NCBI GenBank assembly: GCA_002368715.1
Contig: DFEO01000113.1
Coordinates: 1-10,237, forward strand
DNA: 10,237 bases
Origin: Ruminococcus sp. UBA3800
GTDB lineage: Bacteria > Bacillota > Clostridia > Oscillospirales > Ruminococcaceae
Reading direction: 5' to 3'
Below the pieces are notes generated by a model. That model had not been told where the DNA came from. It ran no database searches and saw only the letters and a program-made list of their open reading frames with translations. The stretch's first letter is position 1, and each line of letters starts with the position of its first letter. This document shows positions 1 through 6,944 of the stretch, in pieces. The position numbers and the translations under genes are program-made.

Positions 1-866
1 CTGATGAAGATATGAAGGAGATGCTCAAGGAGGAGCTTGCGAATGCCAAGAAGAATGTTGAGGTACTTGAGGAGAAGCTCAAGATACTTCTTCTTCCCAA
101 GGATCCCAACGATTCCAAGAATGTCATTATCGAGATAAGGGCCGGAGCCGGCGGTGATGAAGCTGCTCTCTTTGCCGCAGAGCTCTACAGGATGTATGCT
201 CATTATGCGGAGAGCCAGGGCTGGAGGGTTCAGCTTGCTTCCGCGGATGAGACCGGAATAGGCGGTTTTAAGGAGTGTACGGCGACCATAACCGGCGAGG
301 GTGCATATTCAAGGCTCAAGTATGAAAGCGGAACCCACAGGGTTCAGAGAGTCCCTGAGACGGAAAGCGGAGGAAGGATCCATACCTCAACAGCGTCCGT
401 AGCAGTGATGCCTGAAGCAGACGAGGATGTGGACATTGAGATCGATCCCAAGGACATAAGGATCGATGTCATGAGAGCCTCCGGTAACGGCGGGCAGTGT
501 GTCAACACCACTGACTCTGCCGTAAGACTTACTCACTTCCCCACCGGAATCGTCGTATATTCCCAGACGGAAAAGAGCCAGATCCAGAACAAGGCAAAGG
601 CCTTCGCACTTCTCAAGGCAAAGCTCTATGATATCCAGCAGCAGGAGAAGCACGATGCTGAGGCTGAGATGCGCAGGAGCCAGATTGGTACGGGAGACCG
701 CTCCGAGAAGATAAGGACCTACAATTTTCCCGAGGGCAGGATATCCGACCACAGGATAAAGCTGACACTGTATAAGCTTGAACAGATACTGAACGGCAAT
801 CTTGATGAGGTCATAGATGCGCTTGCGACCGCAGACCAGACGGCAAAGCTTGCGGCGCAGGAATGA
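1..866 (+). CDS. prfA: Peptide chain release factor 1 (5' end missing)
   Basis: This is class I release factor RF1, which recognises UAA and UAG in the ribosomal A site and triggers hydrolysis of peptidyl-tRNA. The reading frame is open from the window edge (first full codon at position 3) to TGA at 864-866. About 70 N-terminal residues are missing, judging from the usual length of about 355. The ATG at 12 is internal, because the preceding visible codons already fit the family. The stop-codon reading motif PxT appears as PET (354-362), in the context [13 protein letters not shown]. The catalytic GGQ loop is at 489-497, in [13 protein letters not shown]. The residue after GGQ is Cys, where E. 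coli has His; I believe this is a normal clostridial variant. The RF1 C-terminal signature [16 protein letters not shown] is present. The GGQ glutamine is the target of the methyltransferase PrmC, whose gene is not in view. Confidence 0.97.
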   Translation, partial: DEDMKEMLKEELANAKKNVEVLEEKLKILLLPKDPNDSKNVIIEIRAGAGGDEAALFAAELYRMYAHYAESQGWRVQLASADETGIGGFKECTATITGEGAYSRLKYESGTHRVQRVPETESGGRIHTSTASVAVMPEADEDVDIEIDPKDIRIDVMRASGNGGQCVNTTDSAVRLTHFPTGIVVYSQTEKSQIQNKAKAFALLKAKLYDIQQQEKHDAEAEMRRSQIGTGDRSEKIRTYNFPEGRISDHRIKLTLYKLEQILNGNLDEVIDALATADQTAKLAAQE

Positions 867-892
867 CAGACGAGCAAAAAGGAAGAAGAAAA

Positions 893-1906
893 ATGATAAA
901 AACACAGATTCTTTCGGCGGACAGCGCCTCGCTTGACAAAGCGGCTCAGCTTTTGTCCTGCGGCGAGGTCGTGGCCATACCGACCGAGACAGTCTACGGG
1001 CTTGCGGCAAATGCACTGGACGAGGCGGCGGTAAAGCGTATTTTTGAAGCCAAGGGAAGACCTTCAGACAATCCGCTGATAGTTCATATAGCCGAAAGGG
1101 ATCAGCTCTTTGAACTGGCTTCAGAGGTCCCGCAAACAGCTCTCAGGTGCGCCGAGCGGTTTATGCCGGGTCCGCTCACGATGATACTGCCGAAGGCGGA
1201 CTGCGTTCCCGATGTGACAAGCGGCGGCCTTGATACCGTCGGCATCCGGATGCCCTCTCACCCGACAGCAAGGGAGTTGATAAGGAGGTGCGGTTTTGCG
1301 CTGGCGGCTCCCTCGGCAAACCTTTCGGGCAGCCCATCGCCCACATCCTTCCGCCACGTCAGAGCGGATATGGAGGGCAGGGTAGCGGCAATGATCGACG
1401 GCGGAGACTGCTCGGTGGGCGTGGAGTCCACGGTCATAAGCTTTGAGGGCGAAACGATAAGGATACTTCGCCCGGGCTTTATATGCGCAGAGGAGCTTTC
1501 CGAGATAGCAAAGACCGTTATCGACAAGGGCGTTTTAGAACAGCTTTCCGCCGATGCGGTGGTGCGTTCGCCGGGAATGAAATACAAGCACTATGCCCCC
1601 AGAGCCGATGTCACGGTAGTCGAAGGCGATGCTGAGGCGTTCAGAAGCTATGTGAGTAAAAATCTGGACAGCAAAACCATGCTCCTAGTTTTCGGAAAGG
1701 AAGACGCAAAGGGACTGGATGCCGATTTCGTAGAGCTCGGTGAGAGTGCCGAGCAGCAGGCTCAGAACCTTTTTACAGCGCTCAGAACGCTTGACGATAT
1801 GGGCGCAGAGAAGGTCTATGCAAGATGCCCCGAGAAAAGCGGTGTGGGTCTTGCGGTATATAACAGGCTCATCCGTGCGGCAGGCTTCAAGGCGGTGAAG
1901 GTGTGA
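893..1906 (+). CDS. sua5: Threonylcarbamoyl-AMP synthase (two-domain Sua5 type)
   Basis: This enzyme makes threonylcarbamoyl-AMP from threonine, bicarbonate and ATP, the first step of the t6A modification at position 37 of ANN-decoding tRNAs. From the ATG at 893 it is 337 residues, the usual length of the two-domain Sua5 form. The YrdC-like catalytic domain fills about residues 10-195, with IPTETVYGLAANA (29-41), KGRPSDNPL (54-62) and SANLSG (141-146). The linker SPGMKYKHYAP (226-236) leads into the C-terminal Sua5 domain. An in-frame ATG at 863 overlaps the prfA stop as ATGA, but it lacks a good ribosome site. The ATG at 893 has GGAAG at 881-885, 7 bases upstream, and gives the N-terminus typical of the family. 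prfA next to sua5 is a common Firmicutes pairing, and both act in translation. The stop overlaps the coaE start. Confidence 0.95.
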   Translation: MIKTQILSADSASLDKAAQLLSCGEVVAIPTETVYGLAANALDEAAVKRIFEAKGRPSDNPLIVHIAERDQLFELASEVPQTALRCAERFMPGPLTMILPKADCVPDVTSGGLDTVGIRMPSHPTARELIRRCGFALAAPSANLSGSPSPTSFRHVRADMEGRVAAMIDGGDCSVGVESTVISFEGETIRILRPGFICAEELSEIAKTVIDKGVLEQLSADAVVRSPGMKYKHYAPRADVTVVEGDAEAFRSYVSKNLDSKTMLLVFGKEDAKGLDADFVELGESAEQQAQNLFTALRTLDDMGAEKVYARCPEKSGVGLAVYNRLIRAAGFKAVKV

Positions 1907-2529
1907 GCGTTATAATAGGCCTTACGGGCCAGAGCGGAGCAGGAAAGAGCACGGTCTGCAAGGCGTTTGAAAGCGAGGGCTTTGCGGTAATAAACTGTGA
2001 CAGGGTCGCAAGACAGGTCACTCGGGCAGGCTCCGAGTGCAGCCGTGAGCTTGCTGAGGTCTTTCCCGAATGCTTTGACGAGGGCTTTACGCTGGACAGG
2101 GCAAAAATGGCGGCTGTCGTTTTTGCAGACAGGCAGAAGCTTAGCCTTCTGGAGAGCATAGAATACAGGTATATCAACCGTGAGATAGATGCTCTGATAG
2201 AGAAACTATCCAAAAAAACGGACTATATCATCCTTGATGCCCCGACGCTTTTTGAAGCCGGTGTCGATAAGCTCTGCGCCTGCACAGTGGCAGTCGTAAG
2301 CTGCGAGCAGCTTCGCCTCGAGCGGATCATCAGACGTGACGGCATAAGCGAGGAGCAGGCAAGAAGACGCTTCGGTTCGCAGAGGACGGAGCAGTTTTTC
2401 AGGGACAAATGCAGCTTTGTGATAGAAAACAACGGCGATGCTCAGTCAGCCCAAAGACAGGCAGGAGCGCTCGCACGAAAGATAAGGAAGATATATGATG
2501 CCTCAAGGCAACACAAAACAGACGGTTGA
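1903..2529 (+). CDS. coaE: Dephospho-CoA kinase
   Basis: CoaE catalyses the last step of coenzyme A synthesis, ATP-dependent phosphorylation of the ribose 3'-hydroxyl of dephospho-CoA. The 208-residue product has the usual family length. It begins with a P-loop, GLTGQSGAGKST (residues 6-17, Lys15). The substrate-side motif CDRVARQVT (32-40, Asp33) follows, and then a LID-like region rich in Arg (RIIRRDGISEEQARRRFGSQ). The C-terminal VIENNGD matches the conserved VI.N.G signature. The start is GTG at 1903, overlapping the sua5 TGA by four bases as GTGA, which suggests translational coupling. No other start fits, because the P-loop begins only six residues in. The 3' end overlaps the lytic transglycosylase gene by about 30 bases. 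A coaE-transglycosylase pairing is seen in other Clostridia. Confidence 0.95.
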   Translation: MSVIIGLTGQSGAGKSTVCKAFESEGFAVINCDRVARQVTRAGSECSRELAEVFPECFDEGFTLDRAKMAAVVFADRQKLSLLESIEYRYINREIDALIEKLSKKTDYIILDAPTLFEAGVDKLCACTVAVVSCEQLRLERIIRRDGISEEQARRRFGSQRTEQFFRDKCSFVIENNGDAQSAQRQAGALARKIRKIYDASRQHKTDG

Positions 2530-3190
2530 CAGAACGCCTGTAAAGCGGTCTGCGCCAAGCAGAAAACGAAAGCGAAAACAGCACTCGAAGGCACCCTTTG
2601 TGCTGTTTTGTCTGCTGCTCATATCCATAGCTGCGCTGATCCTTGTGCATATGACGGATATAGGCGACAAGATAAAAAAGCTTCCCCAGGCGTTTACATA
2701 TCCCACCGATTACGAGGAGTATGTGCTCAGGTACTGCGCCGAGTATGACTGTGATCCGGTGCTGGTGTTCTCGGTCATAAAGGTAGAGAGCAGCTTTGAC
2801 CCGAACGCTGTGTCGGATGTCGGAGCAAGAGGGCTTATGCAGCTTATGGAGGATGCTTTCAACTGGATAAAGTTTCGGCTGGGCGATGACAGGGGCTACA
2901 CCTTTGACGATGTCTTCGACCCGAAGCTCAATATCCAGTACGGCACCTATTATCTGAGCTATCTTATGGAAAAATACAACGGCTCGATAGAGCTTTCGGC
3001 GGCGGCATATCACTGCGGTATGGGTCTTGTGGACAGCTGGATAGATGACGGGACCATCGACCCCGAAAACTTCCGTGTCAGCGATATCCCCGATGAGAAC
3101 GACCAGACAGCGAACTATGTCGAGAAGATCAGAGATGCCTATGAGCATTATAAAGAGATACTTTCTTCGAGTCACGAAGTGAGCGAATAA
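2498..3190 (+). CDS. Membrane-anchored lytic transglycosylase (SLT/GH23 family)
   Basis: This enzyme probably cleaves the MurNAc-GlcNAc bond of peptidoglycan non-hydrolytically, outside the membrane. From the ATG at 2498 it is 230 residues. A very basic cytoplasmic tail (PSRKRKRKQHSK, about 20-31) is followed by one membrane segment at about 33-51, giving an N-in anchor without a clear cleavage site. The catalytic domain spans about 75-220. VIKVESSFDPNAVS carries the catalytic Glu (Glu97), followed by GARGLMQLM and AAYHCGMGLVDSW, all in the order expected for SLT domains. Two adjacent ATGs exist, at 2495 and 2498. AAGGAAG at 2484-2490 is spaced better for the second (7 bases against 4). The start lies inside coaE, so expression is likely coupled. 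The natural substrate and partners cannot be told from the sequence. Confidence 0.92.
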   Translation: MPQGNTKQTVDRTPVKRSAPSRKRKRKQHSKAPFVLFCLLLISIAALILVHMTDIGDKIKKLPQAFTYPTDYEEYVLRYCAEYDCDPVLVFSVIKVESSFDPNAVSDVGARGLMQLMEDAFNWIKFRLGDDRGYTFDDVFDPKLNIQYGTYYLSYLMEKYNGSIELSAAAYHCGMGLVDSWIDDGTIDPENFRVSDIPDENDQTANYVEKIRDAYEHYKEILSSSHEVSE

Positions 3191-3213
3191 ATAAAGAAAC
3201 AGGAGTGAAAACT

Positions 3214-4620
3214 ATGAGCGAAAAACAAAAGTCACAGGCAGAGCTTCTTTCGGAGAAGCTCCTCAGCAGCAAGAAAAACGCAGTCCTGAGAATGACCGAT
3301 GAGCAGATAGCCGAGGCAGATGCTTTTTGTGAGGGCTATAAAGAGTTTCTGAACACGGCAAAGACCGAGAGGGAAGCCGTTATCGAGGCTGTAAAGCAGG
3401 CAGAGGCGAAGGGCTTTGAGCCTTTTGAAAAGGGAAAGAAATATCAGCCAAATGACAGGTTCTATTATGTCAACCGTGAAAAGGCTGTCATCCTCGGCGT
3501 TATGGGCTCCGAGTGTATAAGCAAGGGCGTTCGCCTTTCGGTGGCTCATATCGACTCGCCAAGGCTCGACCTCAAACAGAACCCCCTCTATGAGGACAAG
3601 GAGCTGTGCCTGTTCAAGACCCATTATTACGGCGGGATAAAGAAATATCAGTGGCCGACAGTGCCGCTCTCTCTCCACGGTGTTATCGTCAGAGCCGACG
3701 GCTCAAAGATAAGCGTTGCCATTGGCGAGGACGACAGCGACCCTGTTTTCTGCGTTACGGATATCCTGCCTCACCTTGCAGACGAGCAGATGAGAAGACC
3801 GGCAGCAAAGCTTATCAAGGGCGAGGAGCTCAACATCCTTATCGGCTCACGTCCCTTCAAGGATGACAAGGCCTCCGACAAGGTAAAGCTTGCGATAATG
3901 GCTGTTCTCAATGAAAAATACGGTATTGTCGAGGACGACTTCATTTCGGCAGAGCTTGAAGCTGTTCCCCAGTTCAAGGCTCGTGATGTCGGCTTCGACA
4001 GGAGCATGGTCGGCTCATACGGTCAGGACGACAGGGTGTGTGCTTATACGGCGCTGAGAGCTATACTTGATTGTGAGTCACCGAAAAAGACCTGCCTTAC
4101 CATACTTACCGACAAGGAGGAAACAGGCTCGGACGGAAACACGGGACTTAACAGCTCCTATCTGCCTTACTTTATCGCTGACCTTGCAAAGCCCTTCGGC
4201 TTTGAGGGCAGAGAAGTCATCTCGGCTTCCGAGTGCCTTTCGGCAGACGTCAATGCGGCATTTGACCCGACGTTCTCCTCTCCGTTCGAGATAAGGAACT
4301 CCTCTCAGATAAACTACGGTGTCGTTGCCACAAAGTTTACGGGCGCAAGAGGAAAGAGCGGTACATCGGATGCTTCTGCCGAGTTTGTCGGAAGGATAAG
4401 AAAGCTGTTTGACGACAACGGCATCATCTGGCAGACAGGCGAGCTTGGCGCTGTTGACGCAGGCGGCGGCGGAACGGTGGCTCAGTATGTTGCAAACCTC
4501 GATTTTGATGTTATAGATGTCGGTGTCCCCGTGCTGTCTATGCACGCACCTTTCGAGATAACTTCAAAGATCGACGTCTTTATGGCATACCGTGCTTTCT
4601 GTGTTTTCTTCGCTGATTGA
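3214..4620 (+). CDS. M18 family zinc aminopeptidase
   Basis: This is a cytoplasmic di-metal aminopeptidase of peptidase family M18 (aspartyl aminopeptidase/aminopeptidase I group), which removes N-terminal residues from peptides. The product is 468 residues with no signal peptide. Metal and catalytic positions appear in the expected order: His112 in VAHIDSPR, Asp272 in GQDDRVCAY, the Glu302-Glu303 pair in DKEETGSDG, Asp345 in SADVNAAFDP and His444 in MHAPFEITSK. The GTG at 3205 is in frame but forms part of the ribosome site AGGAG (3201-3205). The ATG at 3214, 8 bases after it, is the better start. The gene follows the transglycosylase stop by 23 bases, so it is probably the last gene of the prfA operon. 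I see no clear intrinsic terminator after it. Substrate preference (acidic or general) cannot be decided here. Confidence 0.93.
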   Translation: MSEKQKSQAELLSEKLLSSKKNAVLRMTDEQIAEADAFCEGYKEFLNTAKTEREAVIEAVKQAEAKGFEPFEKGKKYQPNDRFYYVNREKAVILGVMGSECISKGVRLSVAHIDSPRLDLKQNPLYEDKELCLFKTHYYGGIKKYQWPTVPLSLHGVIVRADGSKISVAIGEDDSDPVFCVTDILPHLADEQMRRPAAKLIKGEELNILIGSRPFKDDKASDKVKLAIMAVLNEKYGIVEDDFISAELEAVPQFKARDVGFDRSMVGSYGQDDRVCAYTALRAILDCESPKKTCLTILTDKEETGSDGNTGLNSSYLPYFIADLAKPFGFEGREVISASECLSADVNAAFDPTFSSPFEIRNSSQINYGVVATKFTGARGKSGTSDASAEFVGRIRKLFDDNGIIWQTGELGAVDAGGGGTVAQYVANLDFDVIDVGVPVLSMHAPFEITSKIDVFMAYRAFCVFFAD

Positions 4621-4645
4621 TTGTGAGAAGTGCATAAGAACTGAT

Positions 4646-4673
4646 GTTAAATTTTGTTAGAAAAGTTAAATTT
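4646..4673 (+). repeat. Direct repeat pair GTTAAATTT upstream of the lipoprotein promoter
   Basis: GTTAAATTT occurs at 4646-4654 and 4665-4673, with a start-to-start distance of 19 bases, roughly two helical turns. A weaker copy, GTTAATATT, lies at 4717-4725 over the -10 region. The pair sits just upstream of the -35 box at 4696. The same stretch can also fold as CTGAT/ATCAG plus AAATTT/AAATTT with a bulge. It could be a regulator site, an AT-rich UP-like element, or chance in AT-rich DNA. Confidence 0.4.
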
Positions 4674-4695
4674 ATCAGCAAATGGTTTTTGGTGC

Positions 4696-4724
4696 TTGAC
4701 ACTTTTTTAAAACCGTGTTAATAT
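4696..4724 (+). promoter_or_regulatory. Sigma-A type promoter of the lipoprotein gene
   Basis: A perfect -35 box TTGACA (4696-4701) is followed by a 17-base spacer and TAATAT (4719-4724), which matches the -10 consensus at 4 of 6 positions. Transcription would start near 4731, leaving a leader of about 50 bases. The DNA upstream is AT-rich and carries direct repeats. It is the only good promoter between the aminopeptidase and lipoprotein genes. Confidence 0.72.
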
Positions 4725-4734
4725 TTATTCATAA

Positions 4735-4755
4735 GTTCACCGCAGAAAGCGGAAC
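4735..4755 (+). other. Leader hairpin of the lipoprotein mRNA
   Basis: GTT (4735-4737) pairs with AAC (4753-4755), and CCGC (4740-4743) pairs with GCGG (4749-4752), with a two-base bulge and the loop AGAAA. The hairpin would lie within a few bases of the predicted transcript 5' end and ends 10 bases before the ribosome site GGGAGG (4766-4771). A role in mRNA stability is a guess from position. Confidence 0.4.
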
Positions 4756-4779
4756 TGAATGTAGTGGGAGGTATTTTTT

Positions 4780-5094
4780 ATGAAAAAGATCGTTGCAGGA
4801 ATGCTCGCAGCAGTGATGAGCTGTGCTCTTCTGGTTGGCTGCGGAGACAGCAAGTATGTCGGAAAGTACACAGCCGAGATGATGGGTGTAAAGGCTACAC
4901 TCGAGCTGAAGGACGACCACACGGCTAAGTTCGACGGCGAGGGCGGCGCTAAGTGGGAAGTTGACGGTGACAAGATCGTTCTTTCGGATGAAGACGGCAA
5001 GGATGACAAGACCATGGAGTTCAAGATCACTGATGACGGTGACCTGGAGCTGAAGGAGAGCGGCATCACCATGACGTTCGAGAAGGAAGACTGA
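4780..5094 (+). CDS. Small acidic lipoprotein, lipocalin-like, function unknown
   Basis: This 104-residue protein has a lipoprotein signal: MKK, a hydrophobic stretch (4-19) and the lipobox LVGC with Cys21 as the expected lipidated residue. The mature part, about 84 residues, is strongly acidic and built of short alternating segments (YVGKYTAEMM, ATLELKDD, AKWEVDGDKIVLS, MEFKITDDGDLELK, TMTFEKED) that read as a small beta-sheet or barrel. The pattern of GKY at the start, WEVDGDKI in the middle and TFEK at the end resembles lipocalin-like lipoproteins common in gut Clostridia. That is a pattern-based guess, and I do not recognise a named family. It should sit on the outer face of the membrane. 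GGGAGG (4766-4771) lies 8 bases before the ATG. The gene has its own promoter and a strong terminator, so it is probably monocistronic and well expressed. Confidence 0.9.
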   Translation: MKKIVAGMLAAVMSCALLVGCGDSKYVGKYTAEMMGVKATLELKDDHTAKFDGEGGAKWEVDGDKIVLSDEDGKDDKTMEFKITDDGDLELKESGITMTFEKED

Positions 5095-5115
5095 TCTTTA
5101 GTTAAAAGCTCATGC

Positions 5116-5150
5116 GGCACTTCTGCTTTATTGCAGAGGTGCCTTTTTTT
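5116..5150 (+). terminator. Intrinsic terminator of the lipoprotein gene
   Basis: GGCACTTCTGC (5116-5126) pairs with GCAGAGGTGCC (5133-5143). The 11-bp stem contains one G-T pair and closes a six-base loop, and seven T residues follow at 5144-5150. It lies 22 bases after the lipoprotein stop and separates that gene from the flippase gene downstream. Confidence 0.92.
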
Positions 5151-5220
5151 GCGTGCTCTCTGCTCTGAAAAGTATACCTTTGCCATTTCAGGCATAAGCT
5201 TGACTATGGGGGTGCTTTGG

Positions 5221-6864
5221 ATGAGCAGACAGGGGTTTATAAAAAATTCTGCGATACTTCTTGTGACGATAGCGGTGACGAAGATCCTTGGGATGATATA
5301 TAAGGTGCCGCTGACAATGCTTCTTGGCGGTGAGGGGATGGGACATCTCTCCGCCGCTATGAGCGTGTTTATGCCGGTGTTTGCGGCGGTGGTCTCGGGC
5401 ATAACACCTGCTGTCGCAAGGCTTACTGCCGAGAACCGTGCTCTTGGCCGCTATGCGAATATGCGAAAGACCAGACGTGTCTCTTTAAGACTGTTTTCGC
5501 TTATCTCGGCAGCAGGCTGCATTGTTCTTGCAGGTGCAGCCGCACTCTTCGGGCGCCTGACAGGGCAGACCGACAATGCCCTTGCGGTCATGTGTGCCGT
5601 CCCGACGCTTTTGTTCTGCTCGGTGGCGGCGGTGGAAAAGGGCTATCACGAGGGTCTTAGCGATATGGTCCCCACAGCAGTTTCCGAGATGACCGAGTCG
5701 GCGTTCAGGCTGATGCTGGGTCTGGGCTTCGGATATGCGTCGGGGCATATCCTTGGGCTGCCGATAGGGCTGTGTGCTGCCGCTGCGGTGCTGGCAATGT
5801 CCGCCGCTTCAATGCTCGGGAGCGCTGTTTTGTTTATTCATACCGCCAAAAAAGGCGACGGCGTCACAAAAGCACAGCTTGGCGCCGACCCGGTCTGCGA
5901 CAGTGCAGCGCATATGACCGGACGGCTGCTCGCCTGCGCTGTTCCGATAGCCTTTACAAGCCTTGTGAACACGCTGACGGGGCTTATAGACCTTATCGCT
6001 ATACCCGGAGGCCTTCGCCTCGCCGAAAAAGCTTCACCGCACCTGTTTGACCGCCTGACAGCAGGCGGCGTTTCGCCCGGAAGTGTCCCGACCTTTGTCT
6101 ATGGCTCCTATACCGCTCTTGCTCTCACGGTCTATGCTATCGTCCCGACCCTTACATCCATGCTCTCAAAAAGCCTCCTGCCCGAGATAACAGCCGCCTT
6201 TTCCGCAAAGGATGAATGCCGCCTGTCACGCTCTCTTTCAAGGCTCGTCACAGCCGCAGCCCTTATCTCGATGCCGGTGGGCGCAGTTATCACCGCCTGC
6301 CCGAAAGCAGTTCTCGGCTTTATTTTCGGCAGCCGCACTCTGGAGATATACGTCTGCGAGCGCCCGTTTATGATACTGGGTCCTGCGGCGGTCTGTTCGG
6401 GGATAAGCGCTCCGTGCTTTTCGGCGCTCCTGCTGCTGGAAAGACCCGCTGCCGGAATAAGGATAATGCTTGTCAGCTGCGCTGTGAAGCTCGTTCTTGA
6501 CCTTGTGCTGATACCGCAGCCGGCTCTCGGCATAAGTGCTGCGGCGATATCGACGGCGGTGTCCTCACTTTATATACTTGCGGCCTGCTTTTTCAGGCTC
6601 AGGCGCCTTACGAAAAAAACGTTTTCGCCTTTTCGCTTGCTGATAAAGCCGTTTTACGCAGCAGTGCTCTGTCTGGCGGCGGCTTTTATATGTGCCAAAA
6701 CTGTGAATTTATACGCAGACAGCGTGTTTACGGGGCGTTTCGGGGTTTTGCTCACGGCAGGAGTCAGCGGCGGAATATACATAATTTCACTTGTATTATT
6801 GTGCGAAATGCCGAAAAATTGTTTTGCGCCTTTAAATTTTAAAAAAAAGAGAAAAAGGACTTGA
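5221..6864 (+). CDS. SpoVB/YabM-like flippase of the MOP (MATE-type) superfamily
   Basis: This polytopic membrane protein belongs to the polysaccharide-transport/SpoVB branch of the MOP flippase superfamily, related to the lipid II flippase MurJ. It probably moves a lipid-linked wall or glycan precursor across the membrane. From the ATG at 5221 it has 547 residues and about 14 hydrophobic segments, the usual size. The N-terminal pattern GFIKNSAILLVTIAVTKILG, then IYKVPLTMLLGGEGMG, is typical of SpoVB-like proteins, and the C-terminus ends in a basic KKKRKRT tail. The frame stays open back into the preceding terminator, so upstream starts are possible. ATG 5221 is chosen because GGGGG (5208-5212) lies 8 bases before it; ATG 5206 lacks such a site. 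The only promoter-like match upstream (TTGCGT, 18 bases, TATACC at 5173) is weak. A neighbouring mazG fits the Bacillus yabM-yabN order. The substrate is unknown. Confidence 0.88.
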   Translation: MSRQGFIKNSAILLVTIAVTKILGMIYKVPLTMLLGGEGMGHLSAAMSVFMPVFAAVVSGITPAVARLTAENRALGRYANMRKTRRVSLRLFSLISAAGCIVLAGAAALFGRLTGQTDNALAVMCAVPTLLFCSVAAVEKGYHEGLSDMVPTAVSEMTESAFRLMLGLGFGYASGHILGLPIGLCAAAAVLAMSAASMLGSAVLFIHTAKKGDGVTKAQLGADPVCDSAAHMTGRLLACAVPIAFTSLVNTLTGLIDLIAIPGGLRLAEKASPHLFDRLTAGGVSPGSVPTFVYGSYTALALTVYAIVPTLTSMLSKSLLPEITAAFSAKDECRLSRSLSRLVTAAALISMPVGAVITACPKAVLGFIFGSRTLEIYVCERPFMILGPAAVCSGISAPCFSALLLLERPAAGIRIMLVSCAVKLVLDLVLIPQPALGISAAAISTAVSSLYILAACFFRLRRLTKKTFSPFRLLIKPFYAAVLCLAAAFICAKTVNLYADSVFTGRFGVLLTAGVSGGIYIISLVLLCEMPKNCFAPLNFKKKRKRT

Positions 6865-6889
6865 AAATTAGCGCAAAATAGGTTATTAT
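6861..6889 (+). promoter_or_regulatory. Probable sigma-A promoter for mazG
   Basis: TTGAAA (6861-6866) overlaps the stop codon of the flippase gene. A 17-base spacer separates it from TATTAT (6884-6889), giving 10 of 12 consensus matches. An overlapping perfect TATAAT (6887-6892) is also present, but its spacing to the -35 box would be 20. Transcription would start near 6896, so the GTG at 6897 would have essentially no leader. This affects the choice of the mazG start. Confidence 0.65.
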
Positions 6890-6903
6890 AATTAAGGTGA
6901 CTT

Positions 6904-6931
6904 TGCAAACGGTGGAATACGGCGGTTTGCA
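6904..6931 (+). other. Leader hairpin before mazG
   Basis: TGCAAAC (6904-6910) pairs perfectly with GTTTGCA (6925-6931) around a 14-base loop. The hairpin lies at the 5' end of the predicted mazG transcript and abuts the likely ribosome site AGGGG (6931-6935), sharing its first base. It could protect the 5' end or modulate ribosome access; both are inference. Confidence 0.45.
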
Positions 6932-6944
6932 GGGGCATATATCC

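Noticed and set aside
423..438. Missing catalytic Tyr in the dehydratase SDR domain (Met in its place; numbers are protein residues of the gene at 8689)
   Set aside because: The S-M-K triad is the known state in PglF/FlaA1-type dehydratases, so this is not a broken enzyme.
498..500. Cys instead of His directly after the GGQ motif of RF1
   Set aside because: GGQ itself is intact and I believe GGQCVN occurs widely in clostridial RF1, so it is probably lineage variation.
387..1016. 209-codon minus-strand frame opposite prfA and the sua5 start
   Set aside because: It is antisense to the GGQ region of prfA and has no motif or plausible context.
2399..3175. 258-codon minus-strand frame opposite the transglycosylase gene
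   Set aside because: It covers the catalytic domain in antisense, and its translation shows no domain.
4641..4678. Hairpin CTGAT...ATCAG as a terminator for the aminopeptidase operon
   Set aside because: The stem is AT-rich, bulged and not followed by a T tract, so termination there is not supported.
5131..5220. N-terminal extension of the flippase frame back into the terminator
   Set aside because: The first codons would lie inside the terminator hairpin, no ribosome site precedes them, and family-like sequence begins at 5221.
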